A stretch of 64,000 nt of DNA from Lingula anatina (Eukaryota > Brachiopoda > Lingulata > Lingulida > Lingulidae): assembly GCF_001039355.2 (NCBI RefSeq), contig NW_019774591.1, forward strand, positions 337,677 through 401,676, given 5' to 3'. A model generated the notes under the pieces. That model saw only the letters and a list, made by a program, of their open reading frames with translations, did no database searches and was not told where the DNA came from. The stretch's first letter is position 1; each line of letters starts with the position of its first letter. Of the stretch, positions 50,301 to 62,600 are shown piece by piece. The position numbers and the translations under genes were made by a program.

Positions 50301-50820
50301 GGAGGGCGTACGCTAGATGTGACAGTGCCACACAACCAGAAAATATCGGTAAAAATATTTAACTAAAACTTGGAGCCAGTGACATCAAGGCAGAGCCCAA
50401 CGCAAAGAATCTTGGTGTTATTTATAAATGGAACATTTTCCATGAAACAAGCTAATTTCTGCGTATGCAAATCTGCAGGAGNAGCGTACAAAATAGTTTT
50501 TGTACATATCAAAACATACTATTTCCCTCCGGGTATTCGAACGTAGACCTGCGTTCTCCAGACGTGTACAACGCAAGTCCAACAACTCCCTTGCGCCTGT
50601 TTGCGTATGGGCAGTTTTTCCCTTATGTTAGGGAGGAGGGCGTACGCTAGATGTGACAGTGCCACACAACCAGAAAATATCGGTATCGGAAAAAATATTT
50701 AACTAAAACTTGGAGCCAGTGACATCAAGGCAGAGCCAAACGCAAAGAATCTTGGTGTTATTTATAAATGGAACATTTTCCATGAACAAGCTAATTTCTG
50801 CGTATGCAAATCTGCAGGAG
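50149..50820. repeat. Near-identical 0.33-kb direct repeat joined at an N
   Basis: Copy A 50149-50481 and copy B 50483-50820 match throughout, differing by small indels (for example an extra ATCGG in B near 50685, one A missing near 50786) and one C/A change. The single N at 50482 is exactly at the junction, which points to an assembly join between overlapping contigs or haplotypes. Confidence 0.9.
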
Positions 50821-51000
50821 GCCCCTATATAACACTAGAGGGTCCTATTGTGGGGGGGGGGGGGTGATCACAGTTCACGGAGATAAAATCTTAAAATCGC
50901 AAATCACATTTATTAAAACTAGAACCACTATTACTCGTACTTCTGTGGAAAATCGATTCAAGGGCTGCCACTCCAAGCTATGGTTTTATTCAATTTCTTA

Positions 51001-51228
51001 GGTCGCATTCAGAACAAGTTGATCTGCGGACTAACAGATCCGCGGATCAAATATGGCCGACCAACTTTAAAGCTTGCCGCATAATAGGCTAATAGACACT
51101 GAATAGATACCCCGCGGGGATTACGCGAAAATTCAAATGCGCCGGTCGATATTCTCGAAAGTGTGTCGGTCATATGTGATCAGCAGATTTGTTAATCTGC
51201 AGGAACAACTTTGGTTGTGAATGCGACC
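51001..51228. mobile_element. GGTCGCATTC-type miniature inverted-repeat element, most complete copy
   Basis: The 228-bp element runs from GGTCGCATTCAGAACAAGTT to ACTTTGGTTGTGAATGCGACC. The first and last ten bases are perfect inverse complements and internal symmetry extends further (ATATGGCCGACC against GGTCATATGTGATC). It has no coding capacity. It is the reference for the related copies at 16450, 44025, 44421, 48264 and 52934. Confidence 0.85.
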
Positions 51229-51424
51229 ATAGTCCAAGTCCAAGGTGCTTTTTGTAAAATGGCACCAACTTGCCTAAATGTTCTAGTGGCTCTCCGTGTT
51301 CCAAACAGGAAATGGCAATCAGTAGCTCACTTTTATTGAAACCTCTAAAGGTGCCTCTTTTAAAAGTTTTATGGGGACATCTTTTCAAATCCTGGTCAAT
51401 GGGAATGTAAATTATTGAAATATT

Positions 51425-51429
51425 CTGGG

Positions 51430-51460
<31 letters not shown>

Positions 51461-51466
51461 TTTGCT
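51425..51466. repeat. TTTA tetranucleotide microsatellite
   Basis: About nine TTTA units. Confidence 0.9.
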
Positions 51467-52130
51467 ATATAAAAATATAACGTGGTTGTATGCTTCTCAG
51501 GTTCTGTAGAACGACACAGTATGGTTGTTAGTACTAAAGGAAGTTTTCTTTTGAAGAAAATTGTTAAATATTTTCCGCTTTCGATACTATCCATATCTGT
51601 TCACTGGGAGATCAAAGATGTATATGAACTCAATTTTTGCCACAAAAAGTCGACCAAGTGTCACCACGTAGTTCAAATAGTATAATTTAGAGAAATACCA
51701 AAAGATATCACTTTACGTGTTCCTCGAAAAATGATATTTGAACGGATTTTTCTGCCTTTCTATGCTGTATATAAATGGGGCAGATAAGTAGATGAGATAA
51801 TAAGGTTAAGTTTACGACCAAAGACCTAAAAAAGGTGAATTGTAAAGCTCTTTTATGGCTGATCAAACGATTAATTCGGTTTATCCCTTGGCATGTCGAC
51901 TTTATTTGAGTCGTATAAAAAACCAAGAGACGTGGTTTATATGTGCCCCACCATCGCTCGGTTCTACCTTTAATTAAACTCTATACTTAAGTTCTACCGG
52001 TGTCTTAATTAGGACTAGAATGCTTATTAAATATCATCCGAAAAATGTCAGTGTGCGCCTCCTTGTTTTTTCCAAGAATTTTAGAGGAACAGGTTCTTTC
52101 ACATCCTCACAAGTCATTGTTTTCATTCAT

Positions 52131-52558
52131 CGATTTTAGAACAGATTCAACGAAATATAGAAAATTTATGATATCAGGGTGCCAAATTTATGTCTTTCAA
52201 ATTTTCATAATTACGAAAATGAAATCAGTAACGCAGTATGGGACATTAGTCCAAAGTGTGAAAATGTACTTATTAAAAATCCTTAATTAATACTTCTAAC
52301 CCAGCGACCTACATGAACAGTCGCGAGTTTCCCTTGAAAATCATCGATTTTAGGACAGATTCAACGAAATATAGAAAATTATTGATATCAGGGTGCCAAA
52401 TTTATGTCTTTCAAATTTTCATAATTACGAAAATGAAATCAGTAACGCAGTATGGGACATTAGTCCACAGTGTGAAAATGTACTAATTAAAAATCCTTAA
52501 TTAATACTTCTAACCCAGCGACCTACATGAACAGTCGCGAGTTTCCCTTGAAAGTGCA
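52131..52558. repeat. 214-bp tandem duplication
   Basis: Two head-to-tail copies (52131-52344 and 52345-52558) starting CGATTTTAGRACAGATTCAA and ending GTCGCGAGTTTCCCTTGAAA, with only a handful of differences. No N lies at this junction, so it looks like a genuine recent tandem duplication. Open frames in it are short and AT-rich. Confidence 0.92.
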
Positions 52559-52707
52559 CGTTTTGAGCAAAGGGTTATCACAGTATTTTCAAAGGATGGA
52601 ACTTGAGTTTGAGATTCAAATAGAAAATCTTGGAGAACAAGAAAGTCTTCGAGAAAACTTTCTTCTTGTTAATCAGATGAATTGTGTCCTTGAGAGTTAA
52701 CCATATG

Positions 52708-52932
52708 GCCTTTAAGACCCCATTTCCAGAGATTAAATCGATCTACTTTAGATCGACCTAACTCCCTGGGGGTTCACGCTAAATAGCTGTCAGCCGAGCG
52801 GACACGAAAGTTAATTACCCTCCTACAGCTTGTAGTAGGCGGGACGGACATTTAAGCCGGATTATCTGACAGTAATCTAGTGAGACTCCCCGCGGGGATA
52901 GATCGATCTAAAAGCTCTGGGAATACAGCCTA
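52708..52932. mobile_element. Inverted-repeat element with GATCGATC arms
   Basis: GGCCTTTAAGACCCCATTTC, CAGAGATTAAATCGATCTAC and CTCCCTGGGGG face CCCCGCGGGGATAGATCGAT, CTAAAAGCTCTGGG and TACAGCCTA. The arms are about 60 bp and imperfect. The next element (52934) starts directly at its right edge. Confidence 0.65.
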
Positions 52933-52933
52933 A

Positions 52934-53120
52934 GGCTGCATTCAGAACAAGTCGATCACCGGAGTAACAGATTCGAGGATCAAATATGGCCGTGCAACTT
53001 GAAAGCTTGCTGCATAATCCCCCAATAGACACTGAATAGATTCCCCGAGGGGGTTTATGTGGAAAGCTTTCAAATGGGTCGGCCATAAACCAGCCCATCT
53101 TAGCTGAGCCTTGAATGAAC
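52934..53120. mobile_element. GGTCGCATTC-type element abutting the previous element
   Basis: GGCTGCATTCAGAACAAGTC, AAATATGGCCGTGCAACTTG, AAAGCTTGCTGCATAATCCC and CAAATGGGTCGGCCATAAAC match the family. The right terminus is degenerate. Confidence 0.75.
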
Positions 53121-53745
53121 GTCCAAATGTTACTCTCTAGAAGAAGTGTTGTTACAAAACTTTATAAAAGACTCACCTGTACACCTAGGAATGCAAAAGG
53201 CGAGCCTTTTCCCGCCTGATCGTCTAGAATCCGACAGGGGTCTTTCATACATTTTTTAAACAGCTAGAAAGGACCTTCGAAAGAAGGCACCCCAACCTCA
53301 GGCAGTTTAGACCTCTGCAGCACAAGTACACTTTAGTGTTGGTGGCTTTGTCCTCCAGTGAGAAACCCATTGTTTTCTTACGCTCTGGTATCACATGGGG
53401 CCGTGAAAGAGTATACAAAATTCAAGTATTGAAAATTAATAATTTTGTATTAGACTAGTAGCTAGCGGACTCTGTGGCCACAGTGGATTCTTTTTGTTTG
53501 CTAATGCAAAATTTACCCACAGATTTTATTTGCTTCATGTATAATGCCCTACAGGTTTAAAAAAGGATATCTTGAAATCCAAGGAAGGGTCTTCTACAAT
53601 GCAGCTTCACCAAGATACGCGACCTTTAAAACTCTTATAATGGAAAATTATTCATAAATCTCCTTAAAGAATTTCGGAAAAATGCAGAAGTGCACTTGTG
53701 TTTTTTTCCCGCTTACATGTCGTCCATGTGCGTCCTTGGCAGTGG

Positions 53746-53945
53746 CGGATTTAGGGAGGTGTCAAGGGGGTCCTGACCCCCCATTCGATTTCTGAAAAAA
53801 AAATCACTCCAATGGTCCCCTTTTGAAATTAGAATTTTGACTAGCTGAATCAGAGTTTTATACCGTACCAAAAGGCGCCCTTCGCCCTCTAAAATATCAA
53901 CATTTTTCGGGGCTCTTGAGCAGGCCCCGACCCCACGCCAAGGTG
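53746..53945. repeat. Diverged copy of GTAGCCAG-type element
   Basis: CAGTGGCGGATTTAGGGAGG then a G-run, ACCCCCCATTCGATTTCTG, AAAAAAAATCACTCC and CCCCTTTTGAAATT follow the same order of blocks as the family. The right side is unclear. Confidence 0.45.
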
Positions 53946-54878
53946 GGGGAGGGGGGGTCGGCTTCGCATCCGCGGACCCCCCTCCCTTAAAAATCCTGTA
54001 TCCGACCCTTCTTGGCTCCCACTTTCCCTTTCTTTTGATGCTGCTGATGTTTTAAATAGGTTTCCCTTTCGTTAAATGTTTCTTTTTTCATTCCGAGCTT
54101 TTTCACGTTGCAGCTTTTTAGTTTATTTATCTTCTGTGCGTTTCTTGCCCCCTCCCAACCGCCATTCTCATGGCCCATTTGCCATAAAATGATAATTTGA
54201 TGGGTATCTCGCCCACCTGTAAGACCGAAAACTTACCATACTGAGTTTTTTCCCCAATTCCTAAGAAAGCGCTGATTTGCTTGCTGAAATTTTCTCTCGT
54301 TCACAATTCATTCAAGACGACCTTCTATTCGTATTCCTTGAGTCCCCACCTGCCTTTAAAATAGTATGTATAACAAAATATTCATTACGCTACAATAGCA
54401 AAAATATCTTCTTTAGATAATGGTTGAAACGTTTTTATTTGACTCCTATAAACAAACAATAATTTAATTGCACAGGGAATGAGAATTCAAGAAGAATGGC
54501 TGTGGATAGTGATTTTATAGGTGGAATCAAAGGAAAAGAGCTGAAGCAAGGACAATAAAATTCGCCAAAAAATTAAATAAACGTGGTTATCAAAAAAAAA
54601 AAAAAAAAAAAAAGAACAATGTTCCCGTCCCTACTTCACAAATCAACAGCAAAACTGAAATTGTTTGCCTCTATTAACTCTGTCTAGGAAATAGCTTCAA
54701 TTCAGGAAATATACTTCCCTCCCCAACCTCCCCAAACCTATTAAACCAGATAGCCTCACTCCGTAATGAAGATGTTCCAGACAGACGTCGAAATATTGGA
54801 GGTAATCAGTTTCAATATTAACGGTTGATTGAAGAAAAAATTAACTTTAAGTTTATCAGGGTACTTGTTTCAACCTTG

Positions 54879-54884
<6 letters not shown>

Positions 54885-54969
<85 letters not shown>
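54885..54969. repeat. Poly(A) run followed by AT microsatellite
   Basis: About 35 A then about 25 TA units. It could be the tail of a retroposed element on the plus strand, but no body was recognised upstream. Confidence 0.9.
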
Positions 54970-54971
<2 letters not shown>

Positions 54972-55172
54972 TAGAGCATTTCTGAAAAAACAACTGAGAT
55001 CTTGTAAGTTGGAACGTCATAGCAAGACAATATAGTGATTATGGTAAAAAGTAAATTGTTTTATAGAGACAAAACGTTTTTTCTACCTATGACGTAGGAA
55101 ACACGTCCAGTCTTTTTACCAACGATTTCCCTTTTTGCTATCATTAGACAAAGAGACAAAACCCCTCTTCAA

Positions 55173-55344
55173 GATATCATACTTTACATTCTTGGAAATG
55201 AATAAGGTACCTTTGAAGAGAGAATCTTAGATTATTTCCCGGGATTTGTTACTTTCGAGATATCATACTTTACATTCTTTGAAAAGGACTAAGGTACCTT
55301 TGAAGAAAGAATCCTAGATTATTTCTTGGGATTTGTTACTTTCG
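55173..55344. repeat. 86-bp tandem duplication
   Basis: Two copies (55173-55258, 55259-55344) beginning GATATCATACTTTACATTCT and ending GGGATTTGTTACTTTC with about ten differences, older than the 214-bp duplication. Confidence 0.9.
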
Positions 55345-56482
55345 ATCAGTACAAATCTCGGACCTCTTCGCATCTTAAAGGTATACTTCCGCGTTTGAAA
55401 TTGCCCCCAAAGTCATAATTTCTGTGTCTACAACTCCTGAAACACAGCTTATCTTTCATAATGCAGACATTAAAACCGATTTTAAAAACTCTTAAATAAA
55501 AGTACCAAATGTCGATGTTTCCCTATGAAATGTGCACGCTGGTGTAGCGGCCTAAACATAGAGGGAAACATTTAGAACTTCAATAACATTAACAAGACAT
55601 CGCCTTAACAAGGTGACAAAGTGTAAGCTTTTGAATACGCGGTAAGTACACAAAAGATTTCTTATTCGACTAATCTGAGGAAAATTATTTTTATTGATAT
55701 TTTTACAGATAAATACCATGAATTTAAGTGCAGTTATACAACACGCGCATTGTGGTAGTCGGAGAGCTAGTTGAGCTGGGAGGGATGGCGGGATTTGAAA
55801 AAACTATTTTTAATGCCAGGGTTGAGAACTCTGTAATTTCCTCACATTGTTACAGAGATATGTCGGGTTTCAGAAATTTTAGCGGGATCAAAGATTGGTT
55901 ATTCGGAGGAAAGATACCGTTTATCCCAGAAAATCCGTAGTTGAGTATGAGTTTTTCGCGGGAAAATCTTACAGTGTGCATCTTTACTACTGCCAAGGAC
56001 ATTCAATTTACGTTCTTGCTAAATTACATATGAAGAACACATTATAATATAAACCAGATCCATCGTCCATTTTCTTATTTCTGCTTTAATTTAACGTTTG
56101 TAAGACCCTTGTAATATCGTCCTATTGGTCATTCAATATTATACAATATTATTCTTTTCGACGTATTGTACACTCTTACAAAATATTTCATCATTCGCCT
56201 CTCTCTATTTATCTGGTCTTTCAAATTAATCTCTCCTTGCAAAGATAGAAAATATCCAGATCTACCCAAAATATCGTTCACGACAAGTATCACAACTCAG
56301 TTTAACTGGTTTGAGCATGGGAAATTTAGTTTAAAGGTTTCCGTACCTATTAAACTGATTGAATTCAGCGAGAGTCCCCGCGGAGTAAGGTCAGTCTACG
56401 TAGTCCGTTTTCGCCGATGGTTTCAATGGGAATTAACTTTTACTGACATCACTGGGCAAGGGAGGTACGAAGTGGTCAGTCA

Positions 56483-56670
56483 GGCTCGTAGGCTTGGGGG
56501 GGGGGGGTAGGGAGTTTTAAAGAATCATCCTTTTTTGCTGAAAAAGATCCGTTTGATACAATGATATAGATTCTATGCTATTTCTCAAGCTGGGTCAAAA
56601 GGCTGAATTAAAAGGTTCGCTTTTTTATATTTTCTAAAAAGAACACCCTTTGAAATTACATACACTGTGG
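56483..56670. repeat. GTAGCCAG-type element copy
   Basis: CAGGCTCGTAGGCTTGG, a run of 13 G, TAGGGAGTTTTAAAGAATCA, TGCTGAAAAAGATCCG, and AGAACACCCTTTGAAATTAC follow the complete copy in order. Confidence 0.7.
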
Positions 56671-57634
56671 ATACCTACATCTTTTGCCTATACAATATTT
56701 CATATAAAATACCTGTGTTCATACAGATAGACTTAGAATAAAGCTTCTATTTATGTTTTGAATTCCCACCGAGTAATAGTGCACTTAATCCTCTAAAAGA
56801 TTTTTAAAAGTTTTTATCCAACTGCCACATCTTTTTAATAGCAAAACGTAATATTTAATCGATGACTTTTGATTCTTTGAAATGCCTGTTTTAATTCATC
56901 TCAATATTAAACCTGAGATGCCAATAGGGCTATAATTTCTGTTTCATATATATTTTATGATATAAGTACTGTAAAATGGCTGAATAAGCTTTTATCAATT
57001 ATTCCGTTTTATCCTTGAATTACACGTATAGGCCTAATGAATCTCACCCAATAAATTCGTTTTAGCAGCTCGTTAATTACCTCCCATGTAATAAAAGTGA
57101 TATTCTGTTTTAGAAATACATTAGAAATAGATTTAATCTCTGAAAACTACAACACATCTACATTTTCAAGAATTAATTTCCAACGAGGAAAACAATTGTC
57201 TGGTAAGCAGTAGGCCTATCGTCTCTTTTGGTTAAGATTTCGTTGATTATCTGTATCAAATTCACGTTAATTGGTATCATACTGCGTTTCAGATTATCAC
57301 CTAAATGTTCACATCTGTCGTCAGCATATTGTCGGTATTTCTTCCCTTTAACACTAGTAAAATGACACTTTGATAATATGATATCCTTGTAGGGTTAAAT
57401 TGTTATATGAAGACTTTTCAGGTGGCGGCAAATATACCCATTTAATCGACCGCGATTCCCATTGACAATATGCTTGACATCCCGGACTAACCGCTAACAA
57501 CAAGCGACGATGAGTATTTACAAGCTAATCACTTAATCAAACAATTCGTCGCAAATTACAAGAAAGAATCACCTTAAGTAAATAAAGTAAGCGAAGCCAA
57601 AGGCGCGAGATGAGCTTTGTCGATTTCACGGCAG

Positions 57635-57645
57635 TGCGCATGCGC
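57635..57645 (+). promoter_or_regulatory. NRF-1-type palindrome upstream of the PRDM3/16 start
   Basis: TGCGCATGCGC, the classic palindromic site for nuclear respiratory factor 1, lies 100 bases before the ATG in a locally CpG-richer, TATA-less stretch. It is plausible as part of the promoter; binding is not shown. Confidence 0.4.
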
Positions 57646-57744
57646 TAGCAGGTGCGTGTTTAGATGTTGACAAGACAGTGTGAGGGAGGTTCGCAAGTCT
57701 TGGGTACATGTCCCCTCTTCAACCGCAGCAACTACTGACCGAAA

Positions 57745-57781
57745 ATGCGTTCCAAGGGCAAGGCGAGGAAGCTCACGCAAA
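57745..57781 (+). CDS. PRDM16/MECOM: First coding exon of a PRDM3/PRDM16 (MECOM-type) gene
   Basis: ATG followed by 12 codons reads MRSKGKARKLTQ and ends at a strong donor (A/GTAAGT). Vertebrate MDS1-EVI1 (MECOM) starts MRSKGRARKLAT and PRDM16 starts MRSKARARKLAK, with their first splice site at about the same codon. These proteins are zinc-finger transcription factors with an N-terminal PR (SET-like) domain. The conserved basic start matches a peptide known in such regulators to bind the NuRD complex (by family knowledge). No second coding exon is seen before the window ends 6.2 kb later, in line with the very long first intron of this family. One invertebrate gene normally stands for both vertebrate paralogues. 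The exon is short, so identification rests on 12 residues plus the intron position. Confidence 0.7.
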
Positions 57782-59614
57782 GTAAGTGTCTAAACTCTAC
57801 CCAGATCGTCCCGCAGCGTGATTGTTTACTAAGAAAGCATCGCGGAAATCAGAGTTATAAAAAGTTACACAGACTGTCACTTACAAGTGAAAGATGGCAT
57901 CACGACCGGCTTCACAGCAGCCGTTGGCTTTTTCTCGTATCGACTTATTGGGTTTTCTTACGTGACCTTTTTCGTATGACCTCATAGACTTAACATACAG
58001 AAGTACACTCGGTTATTACTTTAAATATTATCTAGAGCGGGTAATGGGAAAGTTTGTAAACTTTGTGAGCGTTTGATGCCCCATCTCTGAAAGACTGAAG
58101 GCTCTTGTAGGCACCAGAGGCAAAAGCCAAGCAAGTGGTTGTGTTGCCCTAGTTCGGAAGCGATCAGATTTCTCGTCTACGTGTAATTATATTAAAAGAG
58201 CTGCCTGACTTGTGTTTTAGCCATTAGTTGCTCTCACGGAACGACTCAGAAAAACATTTGTTGATTCGGTATAAATCTAGCTAAATGTAGCCTTTGACGC
58301 GACGTGCTCGCGCTCCCCCTTTTAATGGGAGGGGGAAGCAGACGGAAAAATATATTGTTGTTTAATAGTTATGAAAAATGTTAATTACAATTATCATTTT
58401 TTGGTAATTAGTAATTTATTACACAAAATGCCAACCTTTTCTCCTACTTGTTATATGTAAGTGGTTGCAGTTGATCATTGATTTGTTTAATCAAGGCATT
58501 ATAAGACAGGAAGACTTATTTCACATAATAAAATTATGACATATAAATGTTGCAAAACAATTACAGTCATATTTGTGATTGTTTTTTCTTGCTTTCATAA
58601 ACTGTTGCTGCTGTGTATGAGCTCCTTGGCTTCTTAAAATACAAAGTATTTACTCAGATCTCTTGCAAAGATAACTATTTTAGGGCTGATGAAAGTCTAA
58701 TCCAAGAAGCAATTTTTTATGAAAATAAAAAATATCCAATATTTAAAATTAATTTGCAACATATGTAGGCTATACACTGAATTGATTGATTTTCACATTT
58801 GATCTCGTTCTACTAAAATAAAAGACAGCATATTTATTTATAATTGAGGAAAGGATATATGATGAAAGCAAGAAAATAAAATAGATAAAAAATCACACTT
58901 TATACTTCCTAATTCCTAAACAAAAAAACCTAATTGGAAAGTGCCTTAATTTTGCTACGTATCATTTTCACCGAGTGTCACTTAGCTCGGAGAAAACTCA
59001 GAGGTGCAGAACAAGTGGGAGGAAACCACCCAATCTTTCATAACACTGAAATCCTGTTATTCCTTTGGAGACCAGAACCCATGAAATGAGATAATTCCCA
59101 GGCTTTTTGTTAAGGGAGAGGTGCTGCTTTGTGTAAATGCTCAATTGTCTAATTTGTACATTTCAAATAATTTGTAGATCTCAGAGTCTTTGTCCATTAG
59201 CAACATGTCATATAGGAGGGACCTGGTTAGCCTTCAGGGTAACACATAATTTATAAGGGTATTTGTATTGAGTACATACAATGGAGAAGTTATAGTGCAT
59301 GTATGTGTTAGTAAAGGCAGGGTTGGTGGCATGCCTTTAGATGATCTATAGATTAAATGCATTCTGATCAAGAGTGAAAAAAATCAGCCTAGTACTTTAA
59401 GATTAGGCACTTGATTTTGTAGTCTTAGGAAGTGTGATTTGGACAGTGACTGGGACTAAAGAAACATAAGAGGGCTGTGGGAATTTTTTAATAACGGGAT
59501 TCTAGTCCACAAACTGTTGTCATTCATTTTATTGCTGAAGTGAGTGTGCCATTTTGTTGAAACATTTTGTAACAAACTGGCAATAATTTTTGATAAAATT
59601 AGCTTTTTTTTTTA

Positions 59615-59617
<3 letters not shown>

Positions 59618-59645
<28 letters not shown>

Positions 59646-62600
59646 TTTTCACAAACTCATTGGTTGCTGGTCCCCATCACCCAAATGGTCAATCAGCAAA
59701 GTGATGCAGTTTAAAATATCTGATCCCTGCTGTCCTTGCATGGGCCTGGCTCGCTTTCTCTTCTCTCCCTAATCCTCCCATTGTCCGGAGACTCTCGTTG
59801 TCAAACATGCCAACGAAATGGATGGAGTCCCTGTGTACACAACTGAAATGGACATTCTGAAATTTACACAGCGAGGATGATGTAAAATCTGGACGGACTT
59901 ATTCAAATACTCGTCTCTTCTCTTCAAGTAATCTCCAATATGCATTAGAGTATGTGTCGACTGTAATCCCATTTCTTTCTCAGAAGAACATGGGGCATTG
60001 TTATATGTGGCCATGTAGCCCCATCATTAGGCCTGTAGACAGCAATTTCAAAGGGGGTGGGTTCTTTTTTTTGTGTGAAAAAAAGTGGACCTTTTATAAT
60101 GAAACCTTTGTTAACTTAAGTTATTTTTTTACCCAGAGCCAACCTTTTCCATCAAAGGGCTGTTTCGTTTGATTCCTCTGAACCCCTCTCGGCTGAATAT
60201 TGTAATGGAGTTGAAAGTTTTTGGGTGGCCACTGTTGTTTTATTGTCATGATGGACATCATAAAGTTGATAGAAATTGTTACTGGGTTGTAGTTTTAATA
60301 CTTTCAATACTTTTTTCAGGGATTATTTTCTTGTACACAACATTCTAATGTATATGATGTTTTGAGGATTTGAGTAGATTTATTGTTGATATTAGTGTTG
60401 GTAAGTTAGTATCTTTTTCTCAAGATTTGCATTTTTTTTAGTTTCTGGAGAGATGAATGGTTTATCTTTAATTATTTTTTTATAAGGATCCTCCTAAATA
60501 TGTGATATGTCTGGTAAGTGTGCCATCCTTGTAATTTTTTTAATGATGTGCATAATAATGTGCCTTATAGATCAAAATGTATTGATCCCAAGGAAAAAAA
60601 ATAGCCACCCTGAAAAAAATTGAAATGAGATGCTTAAAACAACACTATTGAAAAAATGTAAAATCTTAAGTTGTACCAGTCCACCAAAATATGTGGAAAC
60701 CCCCATCAATAAAGGTGAAAAAAAAAAGAACATTTTAATCAGAATGTCCATATATATCTCTCTTTTCCTATCTTGGTGCTTCATTATCCTTTCAAAACAC
60801 CCGGCAGCATTTCCCAGGTGATATAATGCATAGATGGGATGAAGTGGGTCCAAGTGGCGCAAAAAGGCTGTCAGCCTATCTCTCCTCTCCCTCCTGGGGT
60901 ACACTGTAGCGATGTGTAAACTTGTGTCTAATGGCTGTGACAATAGTCGGGATAGCTTAGGAGGTACTCTCTCTCCGAGCATTGTTTCCTTAAGCCCTTC
61001 TGCACACAGTATGTCATCATCAAACATGCAAGGTAGAGAGATAATTAAGAAGGGGATGATCCTTCAACCACAAAGAGATTCTATGCCTAAAAGCCCTTTA
61101 AGTGAGCGTCCATTTTTCTCCTAAAATGCCCAACGGGTTTTCTGTCAAAGGTGGCCTCCTTCAGGGGATAAAGTTGTGTTTATTTATGGAAATGCTGGAA
61201 GCTGGTTTCTTTTAGGATGCCACCACTGAGAGAGTTGAACAGTTCTTTTTATTTGGATGAACTCTTTATGTCACAGTCCTTGTTGCTTATCTTATTATTT
61301 CAGAGACAGTTTGTCATCGAAAAGAGATTCTCGGTGATATAGTCAATGAATCTGGTAAATACATGAATTCAGGTGAAATATTGGACTTCTAGGTGCTTTA
61401 TTGTCTGTTAAAGCTCTACATATACTGTTCATTTTAGTATTTTTTTGTACAGAAAAGTGATAATTTTGGATGCTATTGATGGTAATTATTATTTTATAGA
61501 AATGTGTAGTTNGGGGGGGGGGGGCGGGGGAATATATTTTCACAAACTCATTGGTTGCTGGTCCCCATCACCCAAATGGTCAATCAGCAAAGTGATGCAG
61601 TTTAAAATATCTGATCCCTACTGTCCTTGCATGGGCCTGGCTCGCTTTCTCTTCTCTCCCTAATCCTCCCATTGTCCGGAGACTCTCGTTGTCAAACATG
61701 CCAACGAAATGGATGGAGTCCCTGTGTACACAACTGAAATGGACATTCTGAAATTTACACAGCGAGGATGATGTAAAATCTGGACGGACTTATTCAAATA
61801 CTCGTCTCTTCTCTTCAAGTAATCTCCAATATGCATTAGAGTATGTGTCGACTGTAATCCCATTTCTTTCTCAGAAGAACATGGGGCATTGTTATATGTG
61901 GCCATGTAGCCCCATCATTAGGCCTGTAGACAGCAATTTCAAAGGGGGTGGGTTCTTTTTTTTGTGTGAAAAAAAGTGGACCTTTTATAATGAAACCTTT
62001 GTTAACTTAAGTTATTTTTTTACCCAGAGCCAACCTTTTCCATCAAAGGGCTGTTTCGTTTGATTCCTCTGAACCCCTCTCGGCTGAATATTGTAATGGA
62101 GTTGAAAGTTTTTGGGTGGCCACTGTTGTTTTATTGTCATGATGGACATCATAAAGTTGATAGAAATTGTTACTGGGTTGTAGTTTTAATACTTTCAATA
62201 CTTTTTTCAGGGATTATTTTCTTGTACACAACATTCTAATGTATATGATGTTTTGAGGATTTGAGTAGATTTATTGTTGATATTAGTGTTGGTAAGTTAG
62301 TATCTTTTTCTCAAGATTTGCATTTTTTTTAGTTTCTGGAGAGATGAATGGTTTATCTTTAATTATTTTTTTATAAGGATCCTCCTAAATATGTGATATG
62401 TCTGGTAAGTGTGCCATCCTTGTAATTTTTTTAATGATGTGCATAATAATGTGCCTTATAGATCAAAATGTATTGATCCCAAGGAAAAAAAATAGCCACC
62501 CTGAAAAAAATTGAAATGAGATGCTTAAAACAACACTATTGAAAAAATGTAAAATCTTAAGTTGTACCAGTCCACCAAAATATGTGGAAACCCCCATCAA

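Noticed and set aside
60572-61027. A 151-codon minus-strand open frame, present again at 62463-62918
   Set aside because: The second occurrence is only the duplicated assembly segment. The product ends in a phenylalanine-rich low-complexity tail and shows no domain I recognise, and no splice partners were evident.
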